Below are positions 1-7,644 of a DNA stretch of 64,000 nt, piece after piece. The stretch spans positions 86,053-150,052 of the forward strand of contig NZ_AQWM01000006.1 in the NCBI RefSeq assembly GCF_000376105.1. The letters run 5' to 3'. A program made the position numbers and the translations under genes. The stretch is from Asticcacaulis benevestitus DSM 16100 = ATCC BAA-896 (GTDB lineage Bacteria; Pseudomonadota; Alphaproteobacteria; Caulobacterales; Caulobacteraceae). The first letter of the stretch is position 1, and each line of letters starts with the position of its first letter. The notes beneath the pieces are model-generated. The model made no database searches, was not told where the DNA came from, and saw only the letters and a list, made by a program, of their open reading frames with translations.

Positions 1-551
1 TTCGCGTAAGCCAGATCGGTTGCCACTTTCCAGCCACTGATGACTCTATTGCCGCGCGCGACGTTATCTTCGTCCAGCTTCGGTAGGCGTGAGCACGTCG
101 CTGGATCATAATCAAATGCAACTTTTGGCAAGATACCAAAACCCTGCAAGTAAGAGAGCGCGGTTTCGATATACATGCCGGTGCCGCAATTGATAGGCCA
201 ATGATTTGTTACACTATCGATCAGCATTCCGCGGTTATAGACGAACGACGGACTAGTCAGTACAACGTTTTGATTGCGACGGTTAAGCAGGCAACTGGCC
301 AATCCGTAGCCTACTGACCATCCAACACAAGAGCCTTGTTGCCCCTGATTTCCAACCGGCGGGGCCAATGCGCGTACGGAAGCGATCGGCGGGTTCACCC
401 CCTTTGAACCAAGGGTCTTTGGCAATCTCGACATCTCATCCGCCGGGAGAAAGTTTAAACCCAAGGCGGGCGTAGGATTTTGAGCGGATGCCTCACTGAA
501 TAGGCCCGCACCAACCGCCGCCATCGATGCGACGAAAAGACGTCGTTCCAT
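1..551 (-). CDS. C1 (papain-like) family peptidase, 3' end beyond window
   Basis: The gene reads leftward and runs off the window, so only about 183 N-terminal residues are visible. The ATG at 551 follows a GGAGG at good spacing. The protein opens with a signal peptide containing twin arginines (MERRLFVASMAAVGAG) that ends near an Ala-X-Ala site. Around residues 70-80 is VGNQGQQGSCVGWSVGYG, which has the Gln...Gly-Ser-Cys arrangement of the papain family, followed by a Ser-Pro-Ser-Phe-Val-Tyr segment. The catalytic His and Asn would lie outside the window. It is probably an exported cysteine peptidase. It diverges from the lipoprotein gene at 823 across an AT-rich spacer of about 270 bases. 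The family call is fairly firm; substrate and role are unknown. Confidence 0.75.
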   Translation of the reverse strand, partial: MERRLFVASMAAVGAGLFSEASAQNPTPALGLNFLPADEMSRLPKTLGSKGVNPPIASVRALAPPVGNQGQQGSCVGWSVGYGLASCLLNRRNQNVVLTSPSFVYNRGMLIDSVTNHWPINCGTGMYIETALSYLQGFGILPKVAFDYDPATCSRLPKLDEDNVARGNRVISGWKVATDLAYA

Positions 552-822
552 TACCGCCTCCAAGTTGTGTGAAATTCTGAGCATTATGTAACTTCAGATT
601 ATAGAGGCAACAATATTTGACACTGGTTGTAAAGCTGCGAAAAATAACAACGTTCCTACAATTAACTCTTTTTTGCTAGATATGACAAATTTAACACAAC
701 CTATAAACGCATAATTGACCGCATGAAGGTGCGATACAATTATCACACGAAAATTTAAACGGTGAAAACCTATTGCGGTTAAACCAAAACTCACAAATGC
801 TGGCAGACACATGGAGGCTAAA
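552..822. other. AT-rich divergent intergenic region
   Basis: This spacer lies between the leftward C1 peptidase gene and the rightward lipoprotein gene and is clearly AT-richer than the core genome further right. It presumably holds both promoters. I could not place convincing -35/-10 pairs or an operator by eye. Confidence 0.5.
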
Positions 823-1695
823 ATGACGATGAATTGGAAAATTGTTGTAGCGGCGACAACAGCGATAACAACCCTGACGGGTTGCCAGGCTTTCAATTTC
901 GCACCGCCAAATCTGGCCCGCGAGTATCTGGAGACGGATAACAAACTCTGCCGCGTGCCACCAACGACCATAGAAAGTTCGCTGAAGTGCCTGGATGTGT
1001 TGCAGGTCGGATATCACAAAGCGGCCGATCAGCTTGCCAACGGCGTTCAAATCCTCGACCTGCCGATCATCGCTTTCGGGTCAAGTATTCTCCACTCGTC
1101 TGTTTTCTCTAAAAACCAAAAGGGCGTGAAAGACGGCTCAGTCGCCATTGCGACTCTGCTCGCCGGACGTCAATACTATCAAGTGGCATCGAGACGAGTA
1201 ACGCTGCTTAAAGCGGCCGCATCTCTACAATGTATAGCCGGTGTCGGAAATAAGCTCCGCGGCCTTGATGACCTTCACCTGAAAACATGGAAAGAGGCCT
1301 ATGCCTGGAGCGCGTCCCAAAGCACCCCCGTCGCCATTTCAATAAATCATTATGCGCCAATGGTAATAAATGCTCATATTGAAATTGGAAACGCAGTCGA
1401 TTCAACGCAAAACAAGCTCCAACAACAGTGGGCAACGCCAACGGAACCCGCCTTCGCGGATATGAACGCATACTACAAAGCCGTGTCCGCCGAATTAAAA
1501 TCTAACGAAGAAAGTGCGCGAAACGCTGCGCTGACAGCCACAAGCGCTTCTATTAATTCGCCTATGGGATTTGCGCCTCTAAGCAACGGAGGCAAAGACA
1601 GCACCTATGCTAACCTTATCTCAGACGAGGCTTTCTTGCTCAATTTGAGTAACCTACACATCTCACTGGACGAATGTCAGAAACTGAGTGAATGA
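823..1695 (+). CDS. Putative lipoprotein of unknown function
   Basis: The 290-residue protein has a lipoprotein signal: a basic start (MTMNWK), a hydrophobic stretch and the lipobox LTGC, with Cys near residue 21. An ATG twelve bases upstream (811) overlaps the GGAGG at 813-817, so 823 is the better start. The mature part is Ala- and Ser-rich, probably helical, with several Cys and no motif I recognise. It is divergent from a secreted C1 peptidase and lies in the island, so a shared envelope role is possible, but that is inference only. Homologs were not searched. Confidence 0.75.
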   Translation: MTMNWKIVVAATTAITTLTGCQAFNFAPPNLAREYLETDNKLCRVPPTTIESSLKCLDVLQVGYHKAADQLANGVQILDLPIIAFGSSILHSSVFSKNQKGVKDGSVAIATLLAGRQYYQVASRRVTLLKAAASLQCIAGVGNKLRGLDDLHLKTWKEAYAWSASQSTPVAISINHYAPMVINAHIEIGNAVDSTQNKLQQQWATPTEPAFADMNAYYKAVSAELKSNEESARNAALTATSASINSPMGFAPLSNGGKDSTYANLISDEAFLLNLSNLHISLDECQKLSE

Positions 1696-1801
1696 GGGCG
1701 TCGAGAACGCCCACACATCTTGCCGATTACACTTCAAATGGCCAAAGGTATTGAACCGCACCGCGCTTGCCGGCGGCCCTAACTCGCGAGTGGATAGGGG
1801 T

Positions 1802-1996
1802 ATGACAAAAAACACAACGAACGAAATTTCCATTGAGATCCGCGTACGATCTGTACGGATGGTTCTCCAGCATGAAGCCTCTACCCCTTCGCGATGGACA
1901 GCCATCTTGTCGGTTGCTCAGATGATCGGATAAGCGCCAGGCACTCTGAACGAATGGGTCAGGAAGACGGAGGCCGATACCGGCAAGCGCCCTTGA
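1802..1996 (+). pseudogene. IS3-family transposase OrfA remnant
   Basis: Reading from ATG 1802 gives a 43-residue start resembling the N-terminal HTH region of IS3-type OrfA proteins (RSVRMVLQHEASTPSRWTAI), then a TAA at 1931-1933. The same frame continues with APGTLNEWVRKTEADTGKRP to a TGA at 1994-1996, which is the next conserved OrfA segment. It is therefore a 5' fragment with one nonsense codon and no OrfB. No inverted repeats were seen. It marks past transposition in the island and fills most of the gap from 1696 to 2018. Confidence 0.7.
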
Positions 1997-2018
1997 AAAG
2001 GCCAAACTTGGAGACCTG

Positions 2019-2693
2019 CTAACCTTGCTCTTTGGCAATTTTTAGAACGTCTATGTTCTTGAAGTAGGGCGATCTGAAGAACATCCATAAAATTTCCAAA
2101 ATTGGGATAGCAAACGATACGCCTGTTAGTAGCCCCATGAATGCGTCTTGGTTGGAAGAGAAGCATTTAGGCTGGTAAACAATCCACAAGCCGAAGCACG
2201 TGCTCCACTCAGGTGACGATTTAAAGAGAGTCCAGATCAGCAATCCGATCACAATTAGAAAAAAATAGCCAAATCCGAGCTCTGTTAGGACTTTCAGAGC
2301 GATTTTACGTCTGGGAAGCGGACAATGCCAACCTACGTGATACTGAGCAATTTCCTTCGCGGTTCGGTCGCCACATTCATCATTCAGTATTGATTTGATA
2401 ATACTTTTCTCGAGCGTTGTGAACCTCATCATGTTTGTATATGCCTTCGATGCGCGAACAAAAAAATGCCCGATTACTATCAATAGCACCGCGAGCGCCC
2501 CGACCGATGGCTTGTCGGGAAATTTTTCGTGGGACAATACCAGTGCAAGTGCACCAGTCATCAGAGACACTGCCCACGCGACAGTGGTGTTAAGGTAAGA
2601 GACATTTGTGGCAGCAGTTGTAGCCAAGGATGCGTAATATTTATCTTTTATCCAATCCTGTATAGTTCCATTTTGTGTCGGATTGTTTGCCAT
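2019..2693 (-). CDS. Four-helix membrane protein of unknown function
   Basis: The 224-residue protein has four hydrophobic segments: about residues 39-57 (WAVSLMTGALALVLS), 66-84 (VGALAVLLIVIGHFFV), 138-158 (FGYFFLIVIGLLIWTLF) and 187-207 (FMGLLTGVSFAIPILEILW). A charged loop of about 55 residues with Cys and His lies between helices 2 and 3. I chose ATG 2693; a GTG nine bases upstream is possible. It diverges from the HIT-family gene with only 33 bases between starts, so shared control is likely. The paired helices resemble small membrane effector families such as SLATT, but no firm assignment is possible by eye. Confidence 0.7.
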   Translation of the reverse strand: MANNPTQNGTIQDWIKDKYYASLATTAATNVSYLNTTVAWAVSLMTGALALVLSHEKFPDKPSVGALAVLLIVIGHFFVRASKAYTNMMRFTTLEKSIIKSILNDECGDRTAKEIAQYHVGWHCPLPRRKIALKVLTELGFGYFFLIVIGLLIWTLFKSSPEWSTCFGLWIVYQPKCFSSNQDAFMGLLTGVSFAIPILEILWMFFRSPYFKNIDVLKIAKEQG

Positions 2694-2726
2694 ATGAATC
2701 ACCAGTGCAATTTTGAGTGAGGCTAA

Positions 2727-3392
2727 ATGAATTCAGAACCAGAGATTGATCTTGATTGCGCTTTTTGTCTAGAAGGCAAAAGTGGATGCCTTGAAGATAG
2801 TTTGCTGCACGCGTTCGGGGCACCGCGTTTCCGACGGATTTTGTGGGAAAATAGCCTGTTTTTTTGCGTGCCCTCACTAGGGCCAATAACTTTTGGTCAT
2901 GTTATGTTGGTATCGCGCAAGCACTACGATTGCTTACGAGACACACCAGTTGACGTCTCTCAAGACCTAGTCAAAGCTGCACTAGAGGTAAGAAATCGCC
3001 TTCAGGCCAAATTAGGCTGCGAGGTTTTGATATTCGAAAACGGAGAAAAGACGGGTGAGCAAAGCAAGACGTGCATTTCGCACGTGCATATTCACATAGT
3101 GCCAATGCCGCCTTCCGTAGGTGGCCGCAAAGCTTTGGCCGATACTAGTTTTACGTCTTATAAAGCGCCAACGGCCGGATATCTCAGCCGCCTGCCCCGC
3201 GATCAAGACTACTCCATCCTAATAGATGATGAAAATAGTGGAAATATTTATGTCGATAAATCAATTCCATCGCAGTACATGAGGAAGATCTTAGCTGAGA
3301 TGTGGGGCGTACCTGAGCAATGGAATTGGAGAGACAATCCAAACCTAGGTGCTCTGAAAAAAATGATCGATGAATTGTCAGATTTTTTGTAG
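2727..3392 (+). CDS. HIT-family nucleotide-binding protein
   Basis: The HIT signature is clear: CISHVHIHIVP near residue 130 supplies the His-X-His-X-His triad used by this family to hydrolyse or transfer nucleotidyl phosphates. An N-terminal CAFC (about residue 11) could form half of a metal site as in Fhit/GalT relatives. At 221 residues it is longer than simple HIT proteins (110-150), with about 85 extra residues after the triad that I do not recognise. A GAGTGAGG just before ATG 2727 supports the start. Substrate is unknown. It diverges from a membrane protein gene and faces a nuclease-like gene 10 bases away. Confidence 0.8.
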   Translation: MNSEPEIDLDCAFCLEGKSGCLEDSLLHAFGAPRFRRILWENSLFFCVPSLGPITFGHVMLVSRKHYDCLRDTPVDVSQDLVKAALEVRNRLQAKLGCEVLIFENGEKTGEQSKTCISHVHIHIVPMPPSVGGRKALADTSFTSYKAPTAGYLSRLPRDQDYSILIDDENSGNIYVDKSIPSQYMRKILAEMWGVPEQWNWRDNPNLGALKKMIDELSDFL

Positions 3393-3402
3393 ATAAATTT
3401 TT

Positions 3403-3822
3403 CTATCTTAGAAAATTTAATTTTTCTAAGCTATCAAATATTTCCTTCGCGGTTGAAATTCCAGTTAAAGCTGTAATTCCTATATTTTCCAACCTTTTAG
3501 AGGTTAATTCATCAATACCTATAGATGTTGCAAACACGTATTTAGTTATAGGGATTTCCATATACTCTTCTGCAAACTCTTTGTGTGCCGGCAATGTTTT
3601 TATAAAAACCCCCATATTCTTTAGTTTGAGTTTGATTTCAATGAAAATTTTTTGCCTCGAGTATCCACCTAGGGTCGGCGAAAATAGAATGTCGGGCTTG
3701 AACTGATTAGTAAATGGCTGCATTTCGGCGGTAACATATTCGACAGATACGTCGCCATGTTTACGAAGAAGACTGGCTAACTCCGTCACGAGCTCCAACT
3801 CAGGGCTTCTGTTCTCTTCCAT
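3403..3822 (-). CDS. PD-(D/E)XK nuclease-like small protein
   Basis: The 139-residue protein carries FKPDILF near residue 43, then about 20 residues on QKIFIEIKLKL. This matches the Pro-Asp...Glu-X-Lys pattern of restriction-endonuclease-like folds. The preceding acidic helix (residues 3-20) could supply the first catalytic Glu. No DNA-binding domain is obvious. It is the last gene of a three-gene operon; its ATG lies 15 bases after the dCTP-deaminase-like stop. The codons are AT-rich compared with the core genome. The fold call is moderately sure; the target (DNA, RNA or none) is not known. Confidence 0.65.
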   Translation of the reverse strand: MEENRSPELELVTELASLLRKHGDVSVEYVTAEMQPFTNQFKPDILFSPTLGGYSRQKIFIEIKLKLKNMGVFIKTLPAHKEFAEEYMEIPITKYVFATSIGIDELTSKRLENIGITALTGISTAKEIFDSLEKLNFLR

Positions 3823-3837
3823 CTTGGCTTCCGAACT

Positions 3838-4395
3838 TTAAATATTAAACAGTCTACCGGCCAAAGTGGAATGCGGTCCGCTGCCTTTCCAATGTCCAGC
3901 CGGGTCCTTGCCCTCGTCGTGCGCGTTGTCAACAGCGCATACTACCAAATGGGCAATGCGCATGCCCGGGACCAGTAGGATCTCTTTCACCGCTCGCGTC
4001 TCAATTTCCAGAATTAGCTGTTGAGGGCCATCGCGCCCAAACCCGGCACCGACAAAGTGACTTATCGCCACGCTTACTCCTAGACGTGCCAGATCAGAAG
4101 TACCAGCTAGGAACGCACAGAAGCCGTTAGAAACGCTTATCGATTCCATCGTATAAGACAAAATTACTTGGTCTTTTTTGACCAACATTTTGCCATCTAC
4201 CAAAGGCTGTCGAATAATTTCTGGATACTGCTCTTGTCTATCGACGGCCATACGTTCGACCGGATCAACCAGATAGTAATCCTCGGCTAGGCGCAAGCCG
4301 ATACTTGAGTTCGAAATAAGTTCCGGATCTAGCGGTTCGACATAAATATTTCCCGAACCTATGGCTTCAATCAAGTTTTGCTTTGATTGGATCAT
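3838..4395 (-). CDS. dCTP deaminase-like protein (DCD/dUTPase fold)
   Basis: The 185-residue protein follows the layout of dCTP deaminases, which convert dCTP to dUTP or, in bifunctional forms, dUMP. GTSDLARLGV (about residue 104) matches the substrate-binding Ser-X3-Arg segment, LILEIETR (about 137) holds the position of the catalytic Glu, and PGMRIAHLVV follows as expected. The usual Ile-Asp-Pro-Gly-Trp between them is replaced by a Phe-Gly-Arg-Asp-Gly stretch, so chemistry could differ. The C-terminal GPHST resembles the closing arm. AGGAGC precedes ATG 4395. It sits between thyX-like and nuclease-like genes with 15-base gaps, which suggests a pyrimidine-nucleotide module. Confidence 0.75.
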   Translation of the reverse strand: MIQSKQNLIEAIGSGNIYVEPLDPELISNSSIGLRLAEDYYLVDPVERMAVDRQEQYPEIIRQPLVDGKMLVKKDQVILSYTMESISVSNGFCAFLAGTSDLARLGVSVAISHFVGAGFGRDGPQQLILEIETRAVKEILLVPGMRIAHLVVCAVDNAHDEGKDPAGHWKGSGPHSTLAGRLFNI

Positions 4396-4410
4396 GTTCC
4401 GCTCCTGTTC

Positions 4411-5754
4411 TTATGGAACTGTTTCGATTTTCCTCTCAACAATATCCTGATCACCCCGCCGAATATCAAAGTCATCGCTGTCAAAATCCGCGAATACCGC
4501 CAACTTTGGGTGGTGGACAGTTAAAGTACGGGCCATTTGCTGAGCGACCCATCGCAAAGTGGGATGCACAGTTTTTCTTGAGCGAAGCTCAGATACATAA
4601 ACCATTTGCGGCAAACTATATCTCAAATGGCATGACACATTCATTCCCAATGGCAGGTAATATTGAGCCTCTTCGTCTCCGAATTGCAGTTCACTGCGCA
4701 GGGATTGCAATTCCCGGATCTGATTTGCGACAAAATCTTTAGCTGACTGTTGAATGCCTTTGGGCAGTTGATCAAAATACCAATTGTGAAAGCCTAATCG
4801 GTCGGTTAATAGCGGAAATGCACAATAGCCGTTGCGATGGCGCTGCAAGTCTCTGAATGAGCCAAAATCGAGCAAGAATTTACAATCGTAAGATCCAAAT
4901 CGCTGTAATTCTCTAGGAAGCTGGGCGCTTCTCGGACGTTTTGATATCTCAAACAGAACTGTTCGCTCTAGTTCCGAATTATTGATGTCCATCGAATAAA
5001 TAAACTCAGAATTCGACGTGGGAACATCCAACGCAGTGTCATATGCCGATTTTTTCGCAGCGTTTAAATTGTACTCTAATACTTCTGTTTTTTCTTGATG
5101 AGAAAAACTGCTCGGATACTTATTTTGCAATGCTTCAATGCATTGTCCGGCAATCAATTGAACCTCAGCCAAAGGATGATGCGCTAACAGAGCAAGGTTC
5201 TCAGCAGCTTGCCGGAAATTCGTGGTCCAAGAAAATTGCGTCGAAGTCCCTGCAGGTAAGAAGCCCCTTGCGATATCGAACGCTTTAGCCTGTATGGCTT
5301 TTTGCCATACCGTTTCCTTCTGACCTGGCTCACGGGGGAACCGTTGGCTGAGCTCTTCGATCAGCGGGGCCTGCAAATCCAAATAAAAGCGTATCCACTT
5401 TTTCTGAACCTCTCCGCACCGCGGGTCATCAATAGGGCTCACCAACTTCTGCTGCGCAAAATCGATATACCGCGTTGAGGATTCTTGACCAGAGTAAAGG
5501 GGATTATTCTGAAAAGCTTTGCAGGCCAGCATCGAAGCCCCTTCAATGAAGAGGGTAGTCACGCCACAATCGCCAATTGAAGCGTGGCCGTAACCTACGT
5601 AATAGCTTTCCATGAATTTCTTCGCGCCACGTTCAGCCACCTTCACAGCGTGTGCGTCAACACTTTCACCTGATCGGCTATAGAGCGCTTGCAACATAGC
5701 AAGAGCTTCCGGTTCGAATTCATCGAAAACGCGTATCTTCATGTAGTTCACCAT
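4411..5754 (-). CDS. Double-domain ThyX-like (FAD-dependent thymidylate synthase) protein
   Basis: ThyX methylates dUMP to dTMP using FAD, NADPH and methylene-tetrahydrofolate. Usual ThyX has about 220-250 residues; this protein has 447 and looks like two ThyX-type repeats. The first (about 1-215) has GYGHASIGD and SGQESSTRY, but Asn-Asn-Pro stands where Arg-His-Arg belongs. The second (about 230-447) keeps LQRHRNGYCAF but lacks the Ser seven residues after the triplet, and ends with a typical SELRSRKTVHPTLRW helix. The signature is thus split between halves. Long two-repeat ThyX proteins are known, for example in Chlamydia. It is first in the operon with the deaminase and nuclease genes. A second ATG at 5742 is possible. 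Activity is uncertain. Confidence 0.75.
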   Translation of the reverse strand: MVNYMKIRVFDEFEPEALAMLQALYSRSGESVDAHAVKVAERGAKKFMESYYVGYGHASIGDCGVTTLFIEGASMLACKAFQNNPLYSGQESSTRYIDFAQQKLVSPIDDPRCGEVQKKWIRFYLDLQAPLIEELSQRFPREPGQKETVWQKAIQAKAFDIARGFLPAGTSTQFSWTTNFRQAAENLALLAHHPLAEVQLIAGQCIEALQNKYPSSFSHQEKTEVLEYNLNAAKKSAYDTALDVPTSNSEFIYSMDINNSELERTVLFEISKRPRSAQLPRELQRFGSYDCKFLLDFGSFRDLQRHRNGYCAFPLLTDRLGFHNWYFDQLPKGIQQSAKDFVANQIRELQSLRSELQFGDEEAQYYLPLGMNVSCHLRYSLPQMVYVSELRSRKTVHPTLRWVAQQMARTLTVHHPKLAVFADFDSDDFDIRRGDQDIVERKIETVP

Positions 5755-5841
5755 TACGTATGCCCGCCGGCGGCTGTGCCGTTTAGAATCAAAGATTATA
5801 TCACCATTGCTGAAGGTCTTCCAGACTGACTGACACAGCCC

Positions 5842-7062
5842 CTATCTTGCTAAAATGTGCCCTTTTGTCGAGCTGCCCTCGCGCAATCTGTCCAAATAAT
5901 CTGACCACCATTGCGCCATAGCCACTCGCTCAGCCCAATATTGGCCCCGGTTGTAACTGCCGCGCACCTTGTTTTTATCCTGATGGGCCAGCGCCGCTTC
6001 AATCGCGTCGGGCTGCCATTTCCCCGACTCATTCAACAAGGTACTGGCCGTACTTCTGAAGCCGTGGCCGGTCATCTCGTCAGATGTATAACCAAGGCGT
6101 CGGAGCGCTACGTTTATCGTATTTTCAGACATGGGGCGATCGCCCGTTCGTATTGACGGGAATGCATATTTTTCCTCACCCGTGATTTCACGGACCGCCA
6201 GTAAAATCGCCGTAGACTGTCGAGAAAGCGGGACAACGTGCTCGATCCCCATCTTCATCTTCGATGCCGGTATCCTCCAGCAGCACTTGTCGAAATCAAA
6301 TTCGTGCCATTCAGCATGCCTGAGTTCCCCGGGGCGCACAAAGACATGCGGAGACAAGCGAAGGGCTGCATGGGTGGTCATGTGCCCCTCAAAAGCTTCA
6401 ATATCCCTCAAAAGCCCTCCCACTCCCTCTGGCGTGAGGATAGCGGCACGATGAACGACCTTAGGAGATTTTAGTGCACCGCCGACATCCGCCGCAGGAT
6501 CAACCTTGGCACGTGCCGTCCATATGGCATATTTGAAAACGCGGCTTGCGAAAGATCGCGCACGTTTTGCGCTTTCGTAATTGCCTCGTTTTTCAATTTT
6601 CTTGAGGGCCGAGACAACTTCATAGGGTTCAATTTGTGCAATCGGACGGCTCCCCAAGTCTTTTTCCAGGAGCGAAGCCAACCAATTCGTTTTCTTTCTG
6701 GTTGCCTCGGCGATACCATCAGCTTCCAGCTTCTCGATATATTCTTTGGCGACCCCCATGAACGTACTGTTCGCTAAGATTGAGGCAGCGATCAATTGCC
6801 GCTTGCGTTCGAAGCTCGGATCAACACCCGTCGCAAGGACCTTTTTAGCCTCGTCGCGCCGCCCCCTTGCAGCCTTCAGACCGACGTCTGGATAGCTGCC
6901 CAGGCTGAGCATTTTTTCCCTACCCATAAACCGGTATCGAAACCGCCACAGTTTGCTCCCTGATTTAGAGATTACCAGGAATAAGGCGCCCCCGTCGGCA
7001 AGTTTGTAATCCTTGTCTGAATTGGGCTTAGCGGCTTTGATAGTTAGATCGGAGAGAGACAT
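5842..7062 (-). CDS. P4-type tyrosine integrase
   Basis: The 406-residue protein is a tyrosine recombinase with the N-terminal DUF4102 arm (MSLSDLTIKAAKPNSDKDYK, then LGSYPDVGLKAARGRRDEA) typical of islands that integrate in tRNA genes. The catalytic domain shows RPGELRHAEW, a HVVPLS strand, GHGFRSTASTLL with the His-X2-Arg box, and a Tyr in RGSYNRGQYWAER. The open frame continues upstream through the tRNA-Phe gene to 7305, but that extension is just translated tRNA; ATG 7062 begins the family's usual N-terminus. It transcribes away from the 3' end of tRNA-Phe, the standard arrangement for excision and integration. It appears intact. Confidence 0.92.
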   Translation of the reverse strand: MSLSDLTIKAAKPNSDKDYKLADGGALFLVISKSGSKLWRFRYRFMGREKMLSLGSYPDVGLKAARGRRDEAKKVLATGVDPSFERKRQLIAASILANSTFMGVAKEYIEKLEADGIAEATRKKTNWLASLLEKDLGSRPIAQIEPYEVVSALKKIEKRGNYESAKRARSFASRVFKYAIWTARAKVDPAADVGGALKSPKVVHRAAILTPEGVGGLLRDIEAFEGHMTTHAALRLSPHVFVRPGELRHAEWHEFDFDKCCWRIPASKMKMGIEHVVPLSRQSTAILLAVREITGEEKYAFPSIRTGDRPMSENTINVALRRLGYTSDEMTGHGFRSTASTLLNESGKWQPDAIEAALAHQDKNKVRGSYNRGQYWAERVAMAQWWSDYLDRLREGSSTKGHILAR

Positions 7063-7223
7063 GTGGGTAGCGTCCAAGGCGTCCTCGGCGCTACCCACAA
7101 ATTGTACCCAAAAATCGTCGGATCTTCTGGTATCTCGTGGGACGCCACAGGACTGTTGAGCCCCACAATACCATATTCTATAAGGGTTTGCTAGATTTTG
7201 GGGGATGTCTTGGGAAGAGGGAA

Positions 7224-7299
7224 TGGTGCCTGGAGCCGGATTCGAACCAGCGACACGCGGATTTTCAATCCGCTGCTCTACCAACTGAGCTATCCAGGC
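7224..7299 (-). tRNA. tRNA-Phe (GAA)
   Basis: The cloverleaf is complete on the minus strand. The acceptor stem GCCTGGA pairs with TCCAGGC, the D arm starts at GCTCAGTTGGTAGAGC, the anticodon loop TTGAAAA gives GAA, and the T arm contains GGTTCGAATCC. CCA is encoded at 7226-7224. Its 3' end faces the integrase gene, so the 3' half is the probable attachment site of the island on the left. The second attachment copy is outside the window. Confidence 0.96.
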
Positions 7300-7407
7300 C
7301 TTCAAACGAGTGACTTTAAATCAGCGTCACCTCGGTCGGGAGGCAGGTCTATAGGTGAGCTAAATCGGCTTGTCCAGCCGAAAAAGGTAAGGATTTCCGA
7401 AAAATAG

Positions 7408-7644
7408 TCATTCATCCCCATCATCGTAGGGCAGATGCAGCGAAGCGGGGGCTGCGCCCTCGTCTTCCTCGCTGACGGTAAGGCCGCCGGCACCATCAAT
7501 TACATAGTCGCCCTTCAGCCAATGGACCAGATCGACATCGGCGCAACGCTTGGAACAGAACGGCGCATAGCTGGGCGCGACGCTGACCACGCCTTCGATG
7601 GCCTCGCCATAGGGCTTCTGGCAGCGGGTGCATTTACGGATCAT
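7408..7644 (-). CDS. yacG: DNA gyrase inhibitor YacG
   Basis: This 78-residue zinc-ribbon protein has CTRCQKPY at residues 5-12 and FCSKRCADVDLVHWLKGDY near 28-46, the four-Cys arrangement and Asp-Leu-X2-Trp-Leu tail of the YacG family. YacG of E. coli binds GyrB and inhibits gyrase. The C-terminus is acidic. The ATG overlaps the stop of the upstream RNase-like gene by four bases, so the genes are probably translationally coupled at the end of the murA-to-yacG run. Confidence 0.9.
   Translation of the reverse strand: MIRKCTRCQKPYGEAIEGVVSVAPSYAPFCSKRCADVDLVHWLKGDYVIDGAGGLTVSEEDEGAAPASLHLPYDDGDE

Noticed and set aside
7063..7305. Upstream extension of the integrase frame
   Set aside because: The extra residues are the translation of the tRNA-Phe gene itself; the integrase starts at ATG 7062.
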